Part shown: positions 1 through 7,386 of the stretch, one piece after another
How positions within the stretch are numbered: the first letter of the stretch is position 1
Layout of the letters: every line of letters begins with the position of its first letter
Source: Saprospiraceae bacterium UBA2329
GTDB taxonomy: Bacteria; Bacteroidota; Bacteroidia; Chitinophagales; Saprospiraceae
Length of the DNA: 23,560 nucleotides
NCBI GenBank assembly: GCA_002344975.1
Contig: DDUV01000074.1
Span: 49,681 to 73,240 of the forward strand
Direction of reading: 5' to 3'
The notes under the pieces: model-generated
Databases searched by the model: none
What the model saw: only the letters and a program-made list of their open reading frames with translations
Told to the model about the DNA's origin: nothing
Position numbers and translations under genes: made by a program

Positions 1-101
1 TCATTTTCTTTAGGCCAAAGGATTAGATAAGACACTTAAAATGAAACGTTTACTTATCTAATCCTTTGGCGAAAATGACCACTTTATTTTTTTATCGCCC
101 C
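1..101. mobile_element. Nested-palindrome element, copy 1 (truncated by window edge)
   Basis: An 18-bp perfect inverted repeat (GCCAAAGGATTAGATAAG at 14-31 against 53-70) encloses a 21-nt loop. It sits inside an outer stem (1-8 with 71-78) that continues into an AT-rich arm ending in GCCCC at 97-101. The outer arms nearly match those of the element at 17213-17497, and the inner arms match the element at 6820-6931 with a few substitutions. No protein is encoded. The copy lies directly behind the terminator of the SPFH gene. The left end is outside the window, so target-site duplication cannot be tested. Confidence 0.7.
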
Positions 102-106
102 TTACA

Positions 107-147
107 TAAAAAAAGGATTGCAGCTTTTGAAATACAAGCCGCAATCC
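107..147 (-). terminator. Rho-independent terminator of the SPFH gene
   Basis: On the minus strand a GC-containing hairpin (GGATTGC..GCTT paired with AAGC..GCAATCC, 115-126 with 136-147) is followed by a run of seven or more T residues. It lies about 25 nt past the stop codon of the SPFH gene. Confidence 0.8.
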
Positions 148-171
148 CCTCTACAACAATTACTCTTTGTC

Positions 172-999
172 TTAGTTTCTGCCGGTATTCAGCGAGGCCG
201 GCGTCGTTTTTGTCTCGGCGCCCATATCTATCATCATCGGCATTTTACCATCTGAAATGATGACTTTGGCATTGCTCGACTTGGCCAATTCCAAAAATGC
301 TTCGATAGATTTGTATTGTACCAATATCGGGCTAAGCCCCTGTGCGATGATGTTTTGTGCATCCCTGACGCCTTCGGCTTCTATGCGTTTGCGTTCTGCT
401 TCGCGCCTGGCCTCCTGCAGCACAAACTCCATGCGCTGAGCGGCTTGCTCTGCCTCCAATTTCTCCTCAATGGCACGGGAAAGGCTGCGCGGCAGGATGA
501 TGCTCTTGAGCAGTACGGCCTCAATGATAATACCTTTGTCTTGCAACAACTTGGTCATTTGGTCGCGGATGGCAACTTCTATGACGCCCCGCTCACCGGT
601 GTGCATGTCTTTGGCATCGAAACGGGAAGTTACATCCGCCACTGCCGAGCGGAAAACAGGCAGGATGACGCTGCTCTCATAATTCCGGCCGATGTTGCGC
701 AGCAGATCGGGCGCTTTGCGGGGAACCACATTGTACAGGATCGAAACCTCCGATTGAATGGTCAGTCCCTCCCGCGAAGGGATGTTGAGCGATACCTCCA
801 GATTGTTGGTTTGCGTCGGCACCCTCACAAAAGTGGTAACAAATGGATTGAAAATCTTCAACCCCTCAGTATAGGGCTGGTCTTTGTACTTGCCAAAAGT
901 GCGTTTAACGCCAACTTCGCCCTGGCGGATGACGGTGCAAGAGGGCAATAAAAATGTGGCTGCCAGAAGTACCGGCAGAAGATACAATAGCTTCTTCAT
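172..999 (-). CDS. SPFH/prohibitin-family lipoprotein
   Basis: A 275-residue protein with a lipoprotein signal: a hydrophobic N-terminus and the lipobox LLPSC with Cys21 as the likely lipidated residue. The SPFH/band-7 domain follows directly (VIRQGEVGVKRTFGKY, about residues 23-200). After it comes a charged heptad-rich stretch (EEKLEAEQAAQRMEFVLQEA, about 175-215), as in prohibitins, and a C-terminal tail. Family knowledge: SPFH proteins oligomerise on membranes, often scaffolding or modulating proteases. The lipobox implies envelope anchoring rather than a transmembrane helix. The ATG at 999 is supported by the signal sequence. It stands alone, with a terminator behind it and the TetR gene 40 nt upstream on the same strand. 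The partner cannot be read from the sequence. Confidence 0.88.
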   Translation of the reverse strand: MKKLLYLLPVLLAATFLLPSCTVIRQGEVGVKRTFGKYKDQPYTEGLKIFNPFVTTFVRVPTQTNNLEVSLNIPSREGLTIQSEVSILYNVVPRKAPDLLRNIGRNYESSVILPVFRSAVADVTSRFDAKDMHTGERGVIEVAIRDQMTKLLQDKGIIIEAVLLKSIILPRSLSRAIEEKLEAEQAAQRMEFVLQEARREAERKRIEAEGVRDAQNIIAQGLSPILVQYKSIEAFLELAKSSNAKVIISDGKMPMMIDMGAETKTTPASLNTGRN

Positions 1000-1039
1000 T
1001 TTTTATTTGATTTTGAGGTAATTAAACAATAATCAAGAA

Positions 1040-1864
1040 CTACTCCGGCGGATGCTGCATTGGCTGATCTCGCGGGTACTGTTGGGCGCCGGTTTGCGAA
1101 AAACGATCCGGCCCGGATTCACCGGGATAGTCTCGTTTTCCGCCGGCTGAAGGTGAAGTGGTGGTGTAAATTGGTTTTTCGGAGGAAACTTTGATCAGTT
1201 TCATGGTAAATGATTCCAACAATCGGACGACATCATCGGCAAGGTTCGGGCCGGCTTGTACATCGGTGAGCCGGGGCAGGTGTTCTGCAAAATACACATG
1301 ATTGCCGGCCATTTCTAAAATATTGGTTGCCAATGCTTTGGGATATTGAAAATTAGGATTGACCGCCAGTATCAGCTTTGCCAGTTGGGCGCTCAATGCC
1401 TTGTAAGCCATAAAAAAGCCTTCTTTGTTTTGCGCGTCCACGTCCTTGTTGTGGTAGGCTTTGGTGCCTTCCACGACCACAATGCGGTGCAGTACGTCCT
1501 CATCTATGAAGTCAACGCTCAGGTTGCGGCGGGAGGCGCTGATGACCGCTTTGATGGCTCGCCGCAGCCGGTCTTCGGCATCTTCAATGTTTTGTACAGC
1601 CATGTCTATTTGCACGGCAGTCCAGGCCCAATACCAATTGATGAGGTATAACAACAGTAGGTGTTTGCTCTCGAAATACCTGTAAATGGTGGCTTCCGTG
1701 GTGTCGGCATGTTCGGCCAGCTTCTTGAAGGTGAAGCTCTCCAATCCGATTTCATCCATCAACAAAATGGAGTGCCGGAGAATGCGGCGTCCCACCTCGG
1801 AGCGCTGCGGATCGCGGAGGTACAACTTGTCGTTGATACTCAGTTCGATAGAAAAACCGCTCAT
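1040..1864 (-). CDS. TetR/AcrR-family transcriptional regulator
   Basis: A 274-residue protein. Residues about 24-72 form the TetR DNA-binding domain: GRRILRHSILLMDEIGLESFTFKKLAEHADTT followed by the recognition-helix signature EATIYRYFESKHLLLLYL. The rest is a helical ligand/dimer domain to about residue 225. It ends in an unusual tail of about 45 residues, rich in Pro, Gly and Gln and probably disordered, which makes it longer than the usual 190-220 residues of the family. No ligand-pocket class is recognisable. It lies between an ECF sigma gene and the SPFH lipoprotein gene, all on the minus strand. It could control the SPFH gene 40 nt downstream, but no operator was identified. Confidence 0.85.
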   Translation of the reverse strand: MSGFSIELSINDKLYLRDPQRSEVGRRILRHSILLMDEIGLESFTFKKLAEHADTTEATIYRYFESKHLLLLYLINWYWAWTAVQIDMAVQNIEDAEDRLRRAIKAVISASRRNLSVDFIDEDVLHRIVVVEGTKAYHNKDVDAQNKEGFFMAYKALSAQLAKLILAVNPNFQYPKALATNILEMAGNHVYFAEHLPRLTDVQAGPNLADDVVRLLESFTMKLIKVSSEKPIYTTTSPSAGGKRDYPGESGPDRFSQTGAQQYPRDQPMQHPPE

Positions 1865-1955
1865 GTTTTTGTAATATTTACTGATTGTGTTGCACCCGCT
1901 GAGTTGCCGGTTTTGGAAAAATTCGAGTCAGATAAAACCAATAGCTTTGCCCGAA

Positions 1956-2489
1956 TTAATTCAACAGTTCCGACAAATCTGCATTCTTATACATCACCCG
2001 TACAGCCTCCTGCAACTTCTTACGGGCAAAGAAAATCCGGCTCTTGACGGTGCCTAAAGGAATCTGCAACTCATTTGAAATTTCCTCGTATTTGAAACCC
2101 TGGTAGTGCATCAAAAAAGGAATGCGCACCCAATCTTCCAACTTTTCCACTTCGGAATACAGCTCTTCAAAGGTGATGGCGCCCGGCGCGGTATTGAGAA
2201 CGGCAGGGGCCGCGCTGTCAAGAAGGAAGGTGTTCGGCGTGTCGTCCGTGATCGTCTGGCGGCGCTTCCGCTGGCGGTAGTTGTTGATAAACGTGTTGCG
2301 CATGATGGTCATCAGCCAGGCGCGCAAATTGGTTTGCGGCTGGTACATGCCCCTGTATTTGAATGCCTTATATGCCGTTTCCTGTACCAAATCCTGTGCG
2401 TCGTTCTCGTTGTTGGTAAGCCGAACTGCAAAGGAATGTAAGGTGCCCTGAAACTGGCTGAAATGATGGGTGAACTCCAGATGTGACAT
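1956..2489 (-). CDS. RNA polymerase sigma factor, ECF type
   Basis: A 177-residue sigma-70 family protein. Region 2 covers about residues 10-77 (NDAQDLVQETAYKAFKY and the LRAWLMTIMRNTFINNYR core-binding/-10 helix). Region 4 covers about 108-165 (YQGFKYEEISNELQIPLGTVKSRIFFARKKL, a helix-turn-helix). There is no extended N- or C-terminal domain. The frame can be opened two codons earlier only with TTG; the ATG at 2489 is preferred. A -7 box with a spaced palindrome lies 34-68 nt upstream. No anti-sigma gene is adjacent, unlike the second ECF gene at 4551. The target regulon is unknown. Confidence 0.9.
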   Translation of the reverse strand: MSHLEFTHHFSQFQGTLHSFAVRLTNNENDAQDLVQETAYKAFKYRGMYQPQTNLRAWLMTIMRNTFINNYRQRKRRQTITDDTPNTFLLDSAAPAVLNTAPGAITFEELYSEVEKLEDWVRIPFLMHYQGFKYEEISNELQIPLGTVKSRIFFARKKLQEAVRVMYKNADLSELLN

Positions 2490-2522
2490 GGCCAATCGTT
2501 TTATATTGGTGATTCAATACAG

Positions 2523-2557
2523 CAAAGATAGTAATAAATAATAGTTTTACTATCTTT
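2523..2557 (-). promoter_or_regulatory. ECF sigma gene promoter with overlapping palindrome
   Basis: On the minus strand TATCTTTG (2530 down to 2523) matches the Bacteroidota -7 consensus TAnnTTTG, placed 34 nt before the ATG at 2489. It is embedded in a perfect spaced palindrome: AAAGATAGTAA (2524-2534), a 12-nt spacer, then TTACTATCTTT (2547-2557). The arrangement suggests an operator or a symmetric (divergent) promoter. The motif match is seen; the function is inferred. Confidence 0.55.
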
Positions 2558-2604
2558 TTCTTGAATAAAACTAAAGCACATGAAAGAAGTTCACTCGATT
2601 ATGG

Positions 2605-2649
2605 AAAAAATTAAAAATTTTCCGGCTGAAAAAAGAATCCCAGCCGGAA
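2605..2649 (-). terminator. Likely terminator of the dapA transcription unit
   Basis: TTCCGGCT (2620-2627) and AGCCGGAA (2642-2649) form an 8-bp stem with a 14-nt loop. On the minus strand it is followed by AAAATTTTTAATTTTTT. It lies about 270 nt past the dapA stop because the palindromic element at 2657-2872 sits between them. Confidence 0.55.
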
Positions 2650-2880
2650 CAGCAAGCAGGGCAAACGCATCAAAACCAAGAATGACCTCGGAGAGGTCAA
2701 ATGTTTGTAGAAAAGGTCATTTATACCAATTGGGACGACCTCGGAGAGGTCGCACATGATATAATAAGACAATGTGCGACCTCTCCGAGGTCGTCTAAAC
2801 GTGAAAAAACGCTTATTTCTACAAAGATACGACCTCTCCGAGGTCGTCATATCATTTGATGCGTTTGCCCTGACAGCAAG
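2649..2880. mobile_element. Four-palindrome array element with 18-bp inverted arms and 8-bp direct repeats
   Basis: Four copies of a 15-bp palindrome lie at 2684-2698, 2737-2751, 2778-2792 and 2831-2845. The first two read GACCTCGGAGAGGTC and the last two its reverse complement. Spacers are 38, 26 and 38 nt, and the outer two are partly complementary (TTTGTAGAAA against TTTCTACAAA). The array is enclosed by a perfect 18-bp inverted repeat, CAGGGCAAACGCATCAAA (2657-2674) and its complement (2855-2872). Immediately outside lies the direct repeat ACAGCAAG (2649-2656 and 2873-2880), a probable 8-bp target duplication. The whole unit can fold as one long nested hairpin. It has no coding capacity and is probably a non-autonomous mobile element. 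Confidence 0.75.
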
Positions 2881-2922
2881 CGCCGCCGGCACAGAAGATG
2901 CAAAAGAAAGAATGAGGAGGAC

Positions 2923-3804
2923 TTATATATCCGCCATCAAGGCACGCAGGGTGTTCGTCAGGCTGTCCGAAACGGGCGCCAGAGGCAGCCGCACTTCTTT
3001 CGTGCAAAGCCCCAGTATTTCCATCACCGCCTTGATGCCGCCGGGATTGCCCTCGGTGTAGAGGTGCGGGTGAATGTTCAAGAGCAGGTCGTTGAGGCGC
3101 CGCGCTTCCGGCCAGTTGCCCGAACGGGCAGCTCGCACCATACCCGAAAACTCGGCAGGCCAGGCATTGGCAATAACGGAAATGACGCCCGTGGCTCCGC
3201 AGGCAATGAGCGGCAGGGTAAGCACATCGTCGCCCGACCAAAGCTGGAAATGAGCCGGTTTGTCGCGCAGTATTTTCATGGATTGCGCCATAACGCCCGA
3301 TGCCTCTTTCACCGCCAAAAAACGTTCGGATGCCTCGGCAAGCCGCAGCGTGGTTTCGGCATTCATATTGGCGGCGGTGCGGCCCGGCACATTATATATA
3401 ATGATGGGCAAGGGACTGGCCTCGGCCACGGCCATAAAGTGCCGGTAGATGCCTTCCTGCGTGGGTTTGTTGTAGGACGGGCTGCTGGACATAACGGCGG
3501 CCACGCCCGTAAAATCGTAGCTGCGCAATTTTTGAGCCAGACGATCTGTGTAGTTGTCGCCGAAAAAGCCGGCTACCACGGGTATGCGCCCGGCCACTTT
3601 TTTTATGGTAAACTGCAAGACTTCATTCACCTCGTCGGGGCTGAGGGTGATGGCTTCGCCGGTAGTGCCGAGGCTGACGATGAAGTCTGCACCGCCTGTA
3701 ATGACGTGTTCGATGATGTTTTCCAGCGCAGGAAAATCAACATCATTGCGGAGGAAGGGCGTAATGAGTGCTACGCCGGTACCGCCTTTGCTGAGTGGAT
3801 TCAT
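2923..3804 (-). CDS. dapA: 4-hydroxy-tetrahydrodipicolinate synthase
   Basis: A 293-residue class I aldolase-fold enzyme that condenses pyruvate with aspartate semialdehyde, the first committed step of lysine/diaminopimelate synthesis, in the cytoplasm. Diagnostic motifs are present: SLGTTGEA (Thr47-Thr48), the catalytic Tyr137 in IIYNVPGRT and the Schiff-base Lys166 in FLAVKEASG, plus GDDVLTLPLIACGATGVISV. Length is normal. The frame is open 32 codons further upstream, but that stretch overlaps the preceding gene. The ATG at 3804 starts the conserved core and overlaps the upstream stop in the ATGA arrangement. It is therefore probably translationally coupled to the DUF6913-like gene. Confidence 0.95.
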   Translation of the reverse strand: MNPLSKGGTGVALITPFLRNDVDFPALENIIEHVITGGADFIVSLGTTGEAITLSPDEVNEVLQFTIKKVAGRIPVVAGFFGDNYTDRLAQKLRSYDFTGVAAVMSSSPSYNKPTQEGIYRHFMAVAEASPLPIIIYNVPGRTAANMNAETTLRLAEASERFLAVKEASGVMAQSMKILRDKPAHFQLWSGDDVLTLPLIACGATGVISVIANAWPAEFSGMVRAARSGNWPEARRLNDLLLNIHPHLYTEGNPGGIKAVMEILGLCTKEVRLPLAPVSDSLTNTLRALMADI

Positions 3805-4340
3805 GGTTTGGTGTTGGTCTTTTGGAGCAAAAATTCCACTTGTTGGAGGTAATAAACGATGTCGGTATTGCCCGAAGTGTCGGCCATGAGTTCGTAGCAC
3901 TCTGTATAGTCGGCGTAAGGACCAACCCGTACCTTGGCTTTTGAGGACGCCGCTACGAACAGTTCGTACATATCGGGGCGGGTATTGGCGTGGATGAGCA
4001 GGTCCGTCGGCTGTTGGAGAAAATGGTTGACGGCCTCGGATTTAGGTTGGAGCCTCCAGTCGAAATCGGCCTCTGTAAAACCAGGGAATACAAAATCCGA
4101 AAACTCCACCGGGTGATCGAAAAAGCCCAGCAAACTCACCTTTTTACCGCTTTGGCTCAGCTTTTCTGCAAACCGGAGTACCTGTTCCCGCTCTTTTAGT
4201 TCCGAGGCATTGAATAAGATACTCACCTGCCGGGCATGGTCATAGTGCATCGCGCCGCGGGAGGCCGAAGATGGTTGTGCCATGACGCGCCGCAAAGCCC
4301 GTTTTTGCAGGCCGGTTTTAAAATCGTGCAGTAATCCCAT
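3801..4340 (-). CDS. Small dapA-linked conserved protein (DUF6913-like)
   Basis: A 179-residue soluble protein with no signal peptide or membrane segment. Its course, an N-terminal basic helix (LLHDFKTGLQKRALRRVM) followed by alternating beta/alpha segments with VSILFNASELKEREQVLRFAEKL and DLLIHANTRPDMYELFVAASSKAKVRVGPY, matches my memory of the Bacteroidota family that sits next to dapA. That assignment is not certain and the function is unknown. The ATG at 4340 is chosen because a possible earlier start at 4364 lies inside the -7 promoter box. Its TGA overlaps the dapA ATG by 4 nt, which argues for one transcript. Confidence 0.75.
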   Translation of the reverse strand: MGLLHDFKTGLQKRALRRVMAQPSSASRGAMHYDHARQVSILFNASELKEREQVLRFAEKLSQSGKKVSLLGFFDHPVEFSDFVFPGFTEADFDWRLQPKSEAVNHFLQQPTDLLIHANTRPDMYELFVAASSKAKVRVGPYADYTECYELMADTSGNTDIVYYLQQVEFLLQKTNTKP

Positions 4341-4361
4341 GTAGCTTCGTTTATCGGCGCG

Positions 4362-4369
4362 CAAAGGTA
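4362..4369 (-). promoter_or_regulatory. -7 box of the DUF6913-dapA unit
   Basis: TACCTTTG on the minus strand is a perfect match to TAnnTTTG, 22 nt before the ATG at 4340. No convincing TTG -33 element was seen. Confidence 0.55.
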
Positions 4370-4404
4370 CATACTTTTCAGGTTATGGCTGAGATATACA
4401 AGAA

Positions 4405-4530
4405 CAGGGGTGTTTCAGACACCTCCCCACCTTTTTTACAAAAAAACGCCCCTCCATGCAACCCTTCCACAGGGCGTATTGTCCTTCTTAACAAATATTC
4501 GGAAGAAAACCCGATACACACCATCGGGCA
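4405..4530. other. Intergenic hairpins upstream of the sigma operon
   Basis: The non-coding gap between the two divergent units holds three inverted repeats: GGGGTGT..ACACC near 4408-4431, ACGCCC/GGGCGT at 4445-4450 and 4471-4476, and CCCGAT/ATCGGG at 4510-4515 and 4523-4528. The second is followed on the minus strand by a T-run and could be a terminator remnant. No clear promoter was recognised for the sigma gene at 4551. Confidence 0.35.
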
Positions 4531-4550
4531 GCCGCACAGCAGGCAACTGA

Positions 4551-5126
4551 ATGAACACAAAAATCGCAACGGCCTTGGACAACGCCAGTATGCAACGGGA
4601 CCTGATTGAGCAATGTAAAGCCGGCAACCGGACTGCACAGTTCGAGTTGTACAAACAATATTCCAAAGGCATGTACAATGTGTGTTTGCGCATGGTGCAT
4701 GATTCTATGGATGCAGAGGACGTGTTACAGAATGCGTTCGTGGATATTTTTACAAAAATGGACAGTTTCCGCTACGAGTCCACCATCGGAGCCTGGATCA
4801 AGCGCATCGTCGTCAATCATTGCATCAATTTTCTGAAAAAGAAAAAATTGCAATGGGAAGAATTGGACGACCGCTTCGTCAACCTCCGCGAAGACCAGGG
4901 GCCGGAAACCAACGATAGCCGCCTGGGCGTGGAGCAGATCAATAAAGCCATTATGATGCTCCCCGACGGCTACCGGGTGGTGTTTTCGCTGTACTTGCTG
5001 GAAGGGTACGACCACGAGGAAATTTCCGAAATCCTCCAAATTTCGGAAGCCACCTCCAAGTCGCAGTTCAGCCGGGCCAAAGCCAAACTGAGAGATATTT
5101 TGTCTAATAAGAGGGAAATCAATTGA
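4551..5126 (+). CDS. RNA polymerase sigma factor, ECF type (sigma-anti-sigma operon)
   Basis: A 191-residue ECF sigma factor. Region 2 spans about residues 22-95 (AEDVLQNAFVDIFTKMDSFR and TIGAWIKRIVVNHCINFLKKKK). Region 4 spans about 135-185 (LPDGYRVVFSLYLLEGYDHEEISEILQISEATSKSQFSRAKAKLR). The sequence differs clearly from the other ECF factor in the window. It is followed after 2 nt by a membrane protein with anti-sigma layout, and then by a secreted repeat protein overlapping that one. The three genes form a tight operon. By analogy with sigma/anti-sigma pairs, it probably responds to an envelope signal and may autoregulate. Confidence 0.92.
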   Translation: MNTKIATALDNASMQRDLIEQCKAGNRTAQFELYKQYSKGMYNVCLRMVHDSMDAEDVLQNAFVDIFTKMDSFRYESTIGAWIKRIVVNHCINFLKKKKLQWEELDDRFVNLREDQGPETNDSRLGVEQINKAIMMLPDGYRVVFSLYLLEGYDHEEISEILQISEATSKSQFSRAKAKLRDILSNKREIN

Positions 5127-5128
5127 TT

Positions 5129-5704
5129 ATGAAACACGACAGCTTAGAGCAATTCATTCGGGAACACCGTACCGAATTCGACGCCGAACATCCGCCATTG
5201 CATATTTGGGCGGGCATCGAAAGGCAATTGGGCACAGAAAAAAAACCTGAAAGTGCCGGACACGCGGCGCGGGTTTTCTCCATCTCCCGATTCAAAATGG
5301 CCGCAGGCATTGCCGCATTGCTGGTAGTGGGCTTTATGGCCGGACTCGGCTTGGCCGGCCGACAGCAATCTTCGGTCATGGCCGAAATTGAGCAGGTCAA
5401 CCCGGATTTTAGGGAAGCCGAAAAATACTACAATGAACAGATTGATTCCAAAATAGCTCAGTTGGCATCTTACAAAACGGAAGCCGCGCCTGTGCTGGAA
5501 GACTTGGCCCAGGTGGACGAGATGATGCAGGAACTCAGACAAGAACTGGCTTCAGCGCCTGCCGGAGCCGAGGAGCAAATTGTTTCCGATCTCATCGTCA
5601 GCTACCGCACCAAATTGGCCATTTTGGAAAAAGTCCTCGAAAGTATTTCAAACAAAGACGCATATCAGAAGTCAAAAACGCAGCAAAATGAAACTGGCAT
5701 TTAA
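5129..5704 (+). CDS. Probable membrane-anchored anti-sigma factor
   Basis: A 191-residue single-pass protein. The cytoplasmic part (about residues 1-55, SLEQFIREHRTEFDAEHPPLHIWAGIERQL) resembles the short N-terminal region of Bacteroidota anti-sigma-like proteins. One transmembrane segment follows at about 57-77 (MAAGIAALLVVGFMAGLGLAG), then a periplasmic helical, probably coiled-coil region to the end. No zinc anti-sigma HxxxCxxC motif is visible. The role is inferred mainly from its position 2 nt after the ECF sigma stop. The ATG at 5129 is preferred over an in-frame TTG at 5123 that lies inside the sigma gene. Its end overlaps the next gene by 17 nt. Confidence 0.7.
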   Translation: MKHDSLEQFIREHRTEFDAEHPPLHIWAGIERQLGTEKKPESAGHAARVFSISRFKMAAGIAALLVVGFMAGLGLAGRQQSSVMAEIEQVNPDFREAEKYYNEQIDSKIAQLASYKTEAAPVLEDLAQVDEMMQELRQELASAPAGAEEQIVSDLIVSYRTKLAILEKVLESISNKDAYQKSKTQQNETGI

Positions 5705-6821
5705 AACATCACTCCTCTTTTTGGCAACGCTTATCAGCGCAACGCCCCTCATCGGCGATCCCTGTGACGAAGCATTCCGGGAGTTTACCAAAACCATCAA
5801 AAAAGAGTACGACATTAGCTCGGAGGGCACCGTTCATTTGAGCAACAGGTACGGCAAAATGGAGGTAAAAACCTGGGATAAAAACCGCGTAAAAATTGAG
5901 GTAACGATCCTTGTCAACGCAGGCTCGGAGTCTCAGGCACAGGAGGTTTTTGATCGCATCAGCATCAATTTCTCCAACTCACAGGCTTACGTCAAAGCGG
6001 AAACCGTCATTGAGTCGGCCTCCAAATCCTGGTGGAACTGGTTCAACAACAACACCGCCGACTACAAGATCAATTATTTGGTCTATATGCCGCCCACCGC
6101 TAATCTGGAACTCTACAACAAGTATGGCGACGCCTACATTGCCGAACTGAAAAACCGGGCGCTCATCAATGTCAAGTACGGCAATTTCAAAGCCGACGGC
6201 GTGGGCGATAAAACTACGGTGGAACTGGCTTACGGCAATGGTACCCTCACCAAAACAGGCTATCTGCAAAGCGATCTGAGCTACGGCAACCTGACTTGTA
6301 CCGAACTGAAAGATGCCGACCTGACGTCGAAATACTCCAAAACTTACATTGAACGCGCAGGCGTCATTCGCAGTACCTCCAAATACGATGAGTACAAAAT
6401 AGGCAAAGTGCGGGAATTTCGCAATTCGGGCGGCTACGACAACTTCGACATCCGCTCCGTTGAAAACGCGGTGCTCTCCAGCAAATACTCCAACGCCAAT
6501 ATCGGTTGGCTGGGCAACTCCATTGACTTCACCGTATCTTATGGCGGCTTGGTCATCGGCAAAGTAGCGAAGGACTTCGGCGGCGGTATCAATCTGGTCG
6601 GGAAGTATTCGGATTTCAAAATCACTATGGAAGAGGGCGCATCCGCCAGATTTGAAGCTGTGGGCAGCTATACGGGCATTACCTACCCCTCCGGCATGTC
6701 GGTTTCTTATGAAAAAGAACAGGGCCAAAGCCACGAAGTGAAAGGGCAACTCGGAGCTTCGGGCAAAGGATACATCAAAGCGCAGTTGAGCTACGGCAAT
6801 ATCAAGCTGCGGCAAGAATAG
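5688..6821 (+). CDS. Secreted beta-repeat protein (DUF4097-like putative adhesin)
   Basis: A 377-residue protein with a signal peptide (MKLAFKTSLLFLATLISATPLIG). The mature part is a series of roughly 20-residue units, each carrying a Y-G/S turn: NKYGDAYI, VKYGNFKA, LAYGNGTL, LSYGNLTC, SKYSKTYI, SKYDEYKI, GGYDNFDI, SKYSNANI, VSYGGLVI, GKYSDFKI, GSYTGITY and LSYGNIKL. Such periodic rungs suggest a right-handed beta-solenoid, as in DUF4097-type putative adhesins. The ATG at 5688 is chosen for the signal peptide and lies within the end of the anti-sigma-like gene. Genes of this kind commonly follow a sigma/anti-sigma pair in Bacteroidota. It may be a sensor, effector or main target of the pair; this is inference. 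A palindromic element abuts the stop codon. Confidence 0.8.
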   Translation: MKLAFKTSLLFLATLISATPLIGDPCDEAFREFTKTIKKEYDISSEGTVHLSNRYGKMEVKTWDKNRVKIEVTILVNAGSESQAQEVFDRISINFSNSQAYVKAETVIESASKSWWNWFNNNTADYKINYLVYMPPTANLELYNKYGDAYIAELKNRALINVKYGNFKADGVGDKTTVELAYGNGTLTKTGYLQSDLSYGNLTCTELKDADLTSKYSKTYIERAGVIRSTSKYDEYKIGKVREFRNSGGYDNFDIRSVENAVLSSKYSNANIGWLGNSIDFTVSYGGLVIGKVAKDFGGGINLVGKYSDFKITMEEGASARFEAVGSYTGITYPSGMSVSYEKEQGQSHEVKGQLGASGKGYIKAQLSYGNIKLRQE

Positions 6822-6931
6822 GGCGCAAAAACAAATGTTTATTTTCGCCAAAGGATCAGTTAAGTAAACGCTTCATTTTAAGTGCCTTATCTGATCCTTT
6901 GGCCGGAAGAAAATGAACATTGTTTTTGCCC
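6820..6931. mobile_element. Nested-palindrome element, copy 2
   Basis: A GGGC..GCCC-bounded element directly abutting the TAG stop of the preceding gene. The inner inverted repeat, GCCAAAGGATCAGTTAAG (6847-6864) against 6886-6903, has one mismatch. The loop matches the reverse complement of the loop in the 1-101 copy, so this copy is inverted relative to it. The outer arms (6821-6846 and 6904-6931) are diverged versions of those at 17213-17497. No flanking direct repeat is evident. It could act as a transcript-end hairpin for the sigma operon. Confidence 0.7.
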
Positions 6932-7134
6932 GGTACTAAGGACACATTTCATACTAATTCGAGTTTTTGGCAGAAGCGCTTCATTCGCGGCAGGCGGGTG
7001 TAAGCGTTTCTCTATTTGGAACGAGCCCCTCTGCTTCGCGGTCTTCGCGGGAGGAAAAGTGTGTACAACACATTTTAACGAACAAAGCCTATGCTGAAAT
7101 TCTGAAATATGAACCGCGTCCTATTTTTGACGCC

Positions 7135-7194
7135 GATCTTTTATGATTGGTAGGATTTGCGCTGCTCGTAGAGGGCATAACAATCATAAAAATC
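7135..7194. repeat. Imperfect palindrome (TTTTATGATTG type)
   Basis: TTTTATGATTG (7139-7149) pairs with CAATCATAAAA (7181-7191), and the flanks GAT/ATC extend the pairing. The motif resembles AATCATAAAAATC intergenic repeats that I recall as common in Bacteroidota; that recollection is not checked. Confidence 0.45.
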
Positions 7195-7264
7195 TGCTTC
7201 TTTCTGCGTCTGAAGCTGTGCCTCGTTTATTCTTTAGACAGGCTTCGACGGGTGGCGGAGCGAA

Positions 7265-7295
7265 AATTTGACAAATCTCGAAGATTTGTCAAATT
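7265..7295. repeat. Perfect 14-bp palindrome with 3-nt loop
   Basis: AATTTGACAAATCT, loop CGA, then AGATTTGTCAAATT. It has the same GAC-arm/RGA-loop/arm-GTC layout as the 15-bp palindromes of the array elements, but a different arm sequence. It is not followed by a T-run on either strand, so it is probably not a terminator. Confidence 0.6.
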
Positions 7296-7386
7296 GTGTA
7301 CGGCCTGAAAACCGCGCCTGATTTTGTGCAATCTGTTATACACACAGAGGAAAACAGCCCGCGAAGCCCGCCCATTTTCCCAATAA

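Larger units (their letters stand above)
6932..7386. other. Gene-free stretch
   Basis: No credible coding frame on either strand over about 450 nt. It holds short TTCGCGG repeats near 6985-7045, an imperfect palindrome at 7135-7194 and a strong hairpin at 7265-7295. It may be a landing zone for small palindromic repeats between two convergent transcription units. Confidence 0.5.

Noticed and set aside
2684..2845. Possible CRISPR array from four regularly spaced repeats
   Set aside because: The repeats are only 15 bp, perfectly palindromic, reverse orientation halfway, and the spacers are partly complementary to each other. There are no cas genes. It fits a nested hairpin, not CRISPR.
6882..7097. 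A 71-codon plus-strand frame in the gene-free region
   Set aside because: It starts inside the palindromic element and its translation has no coding character.
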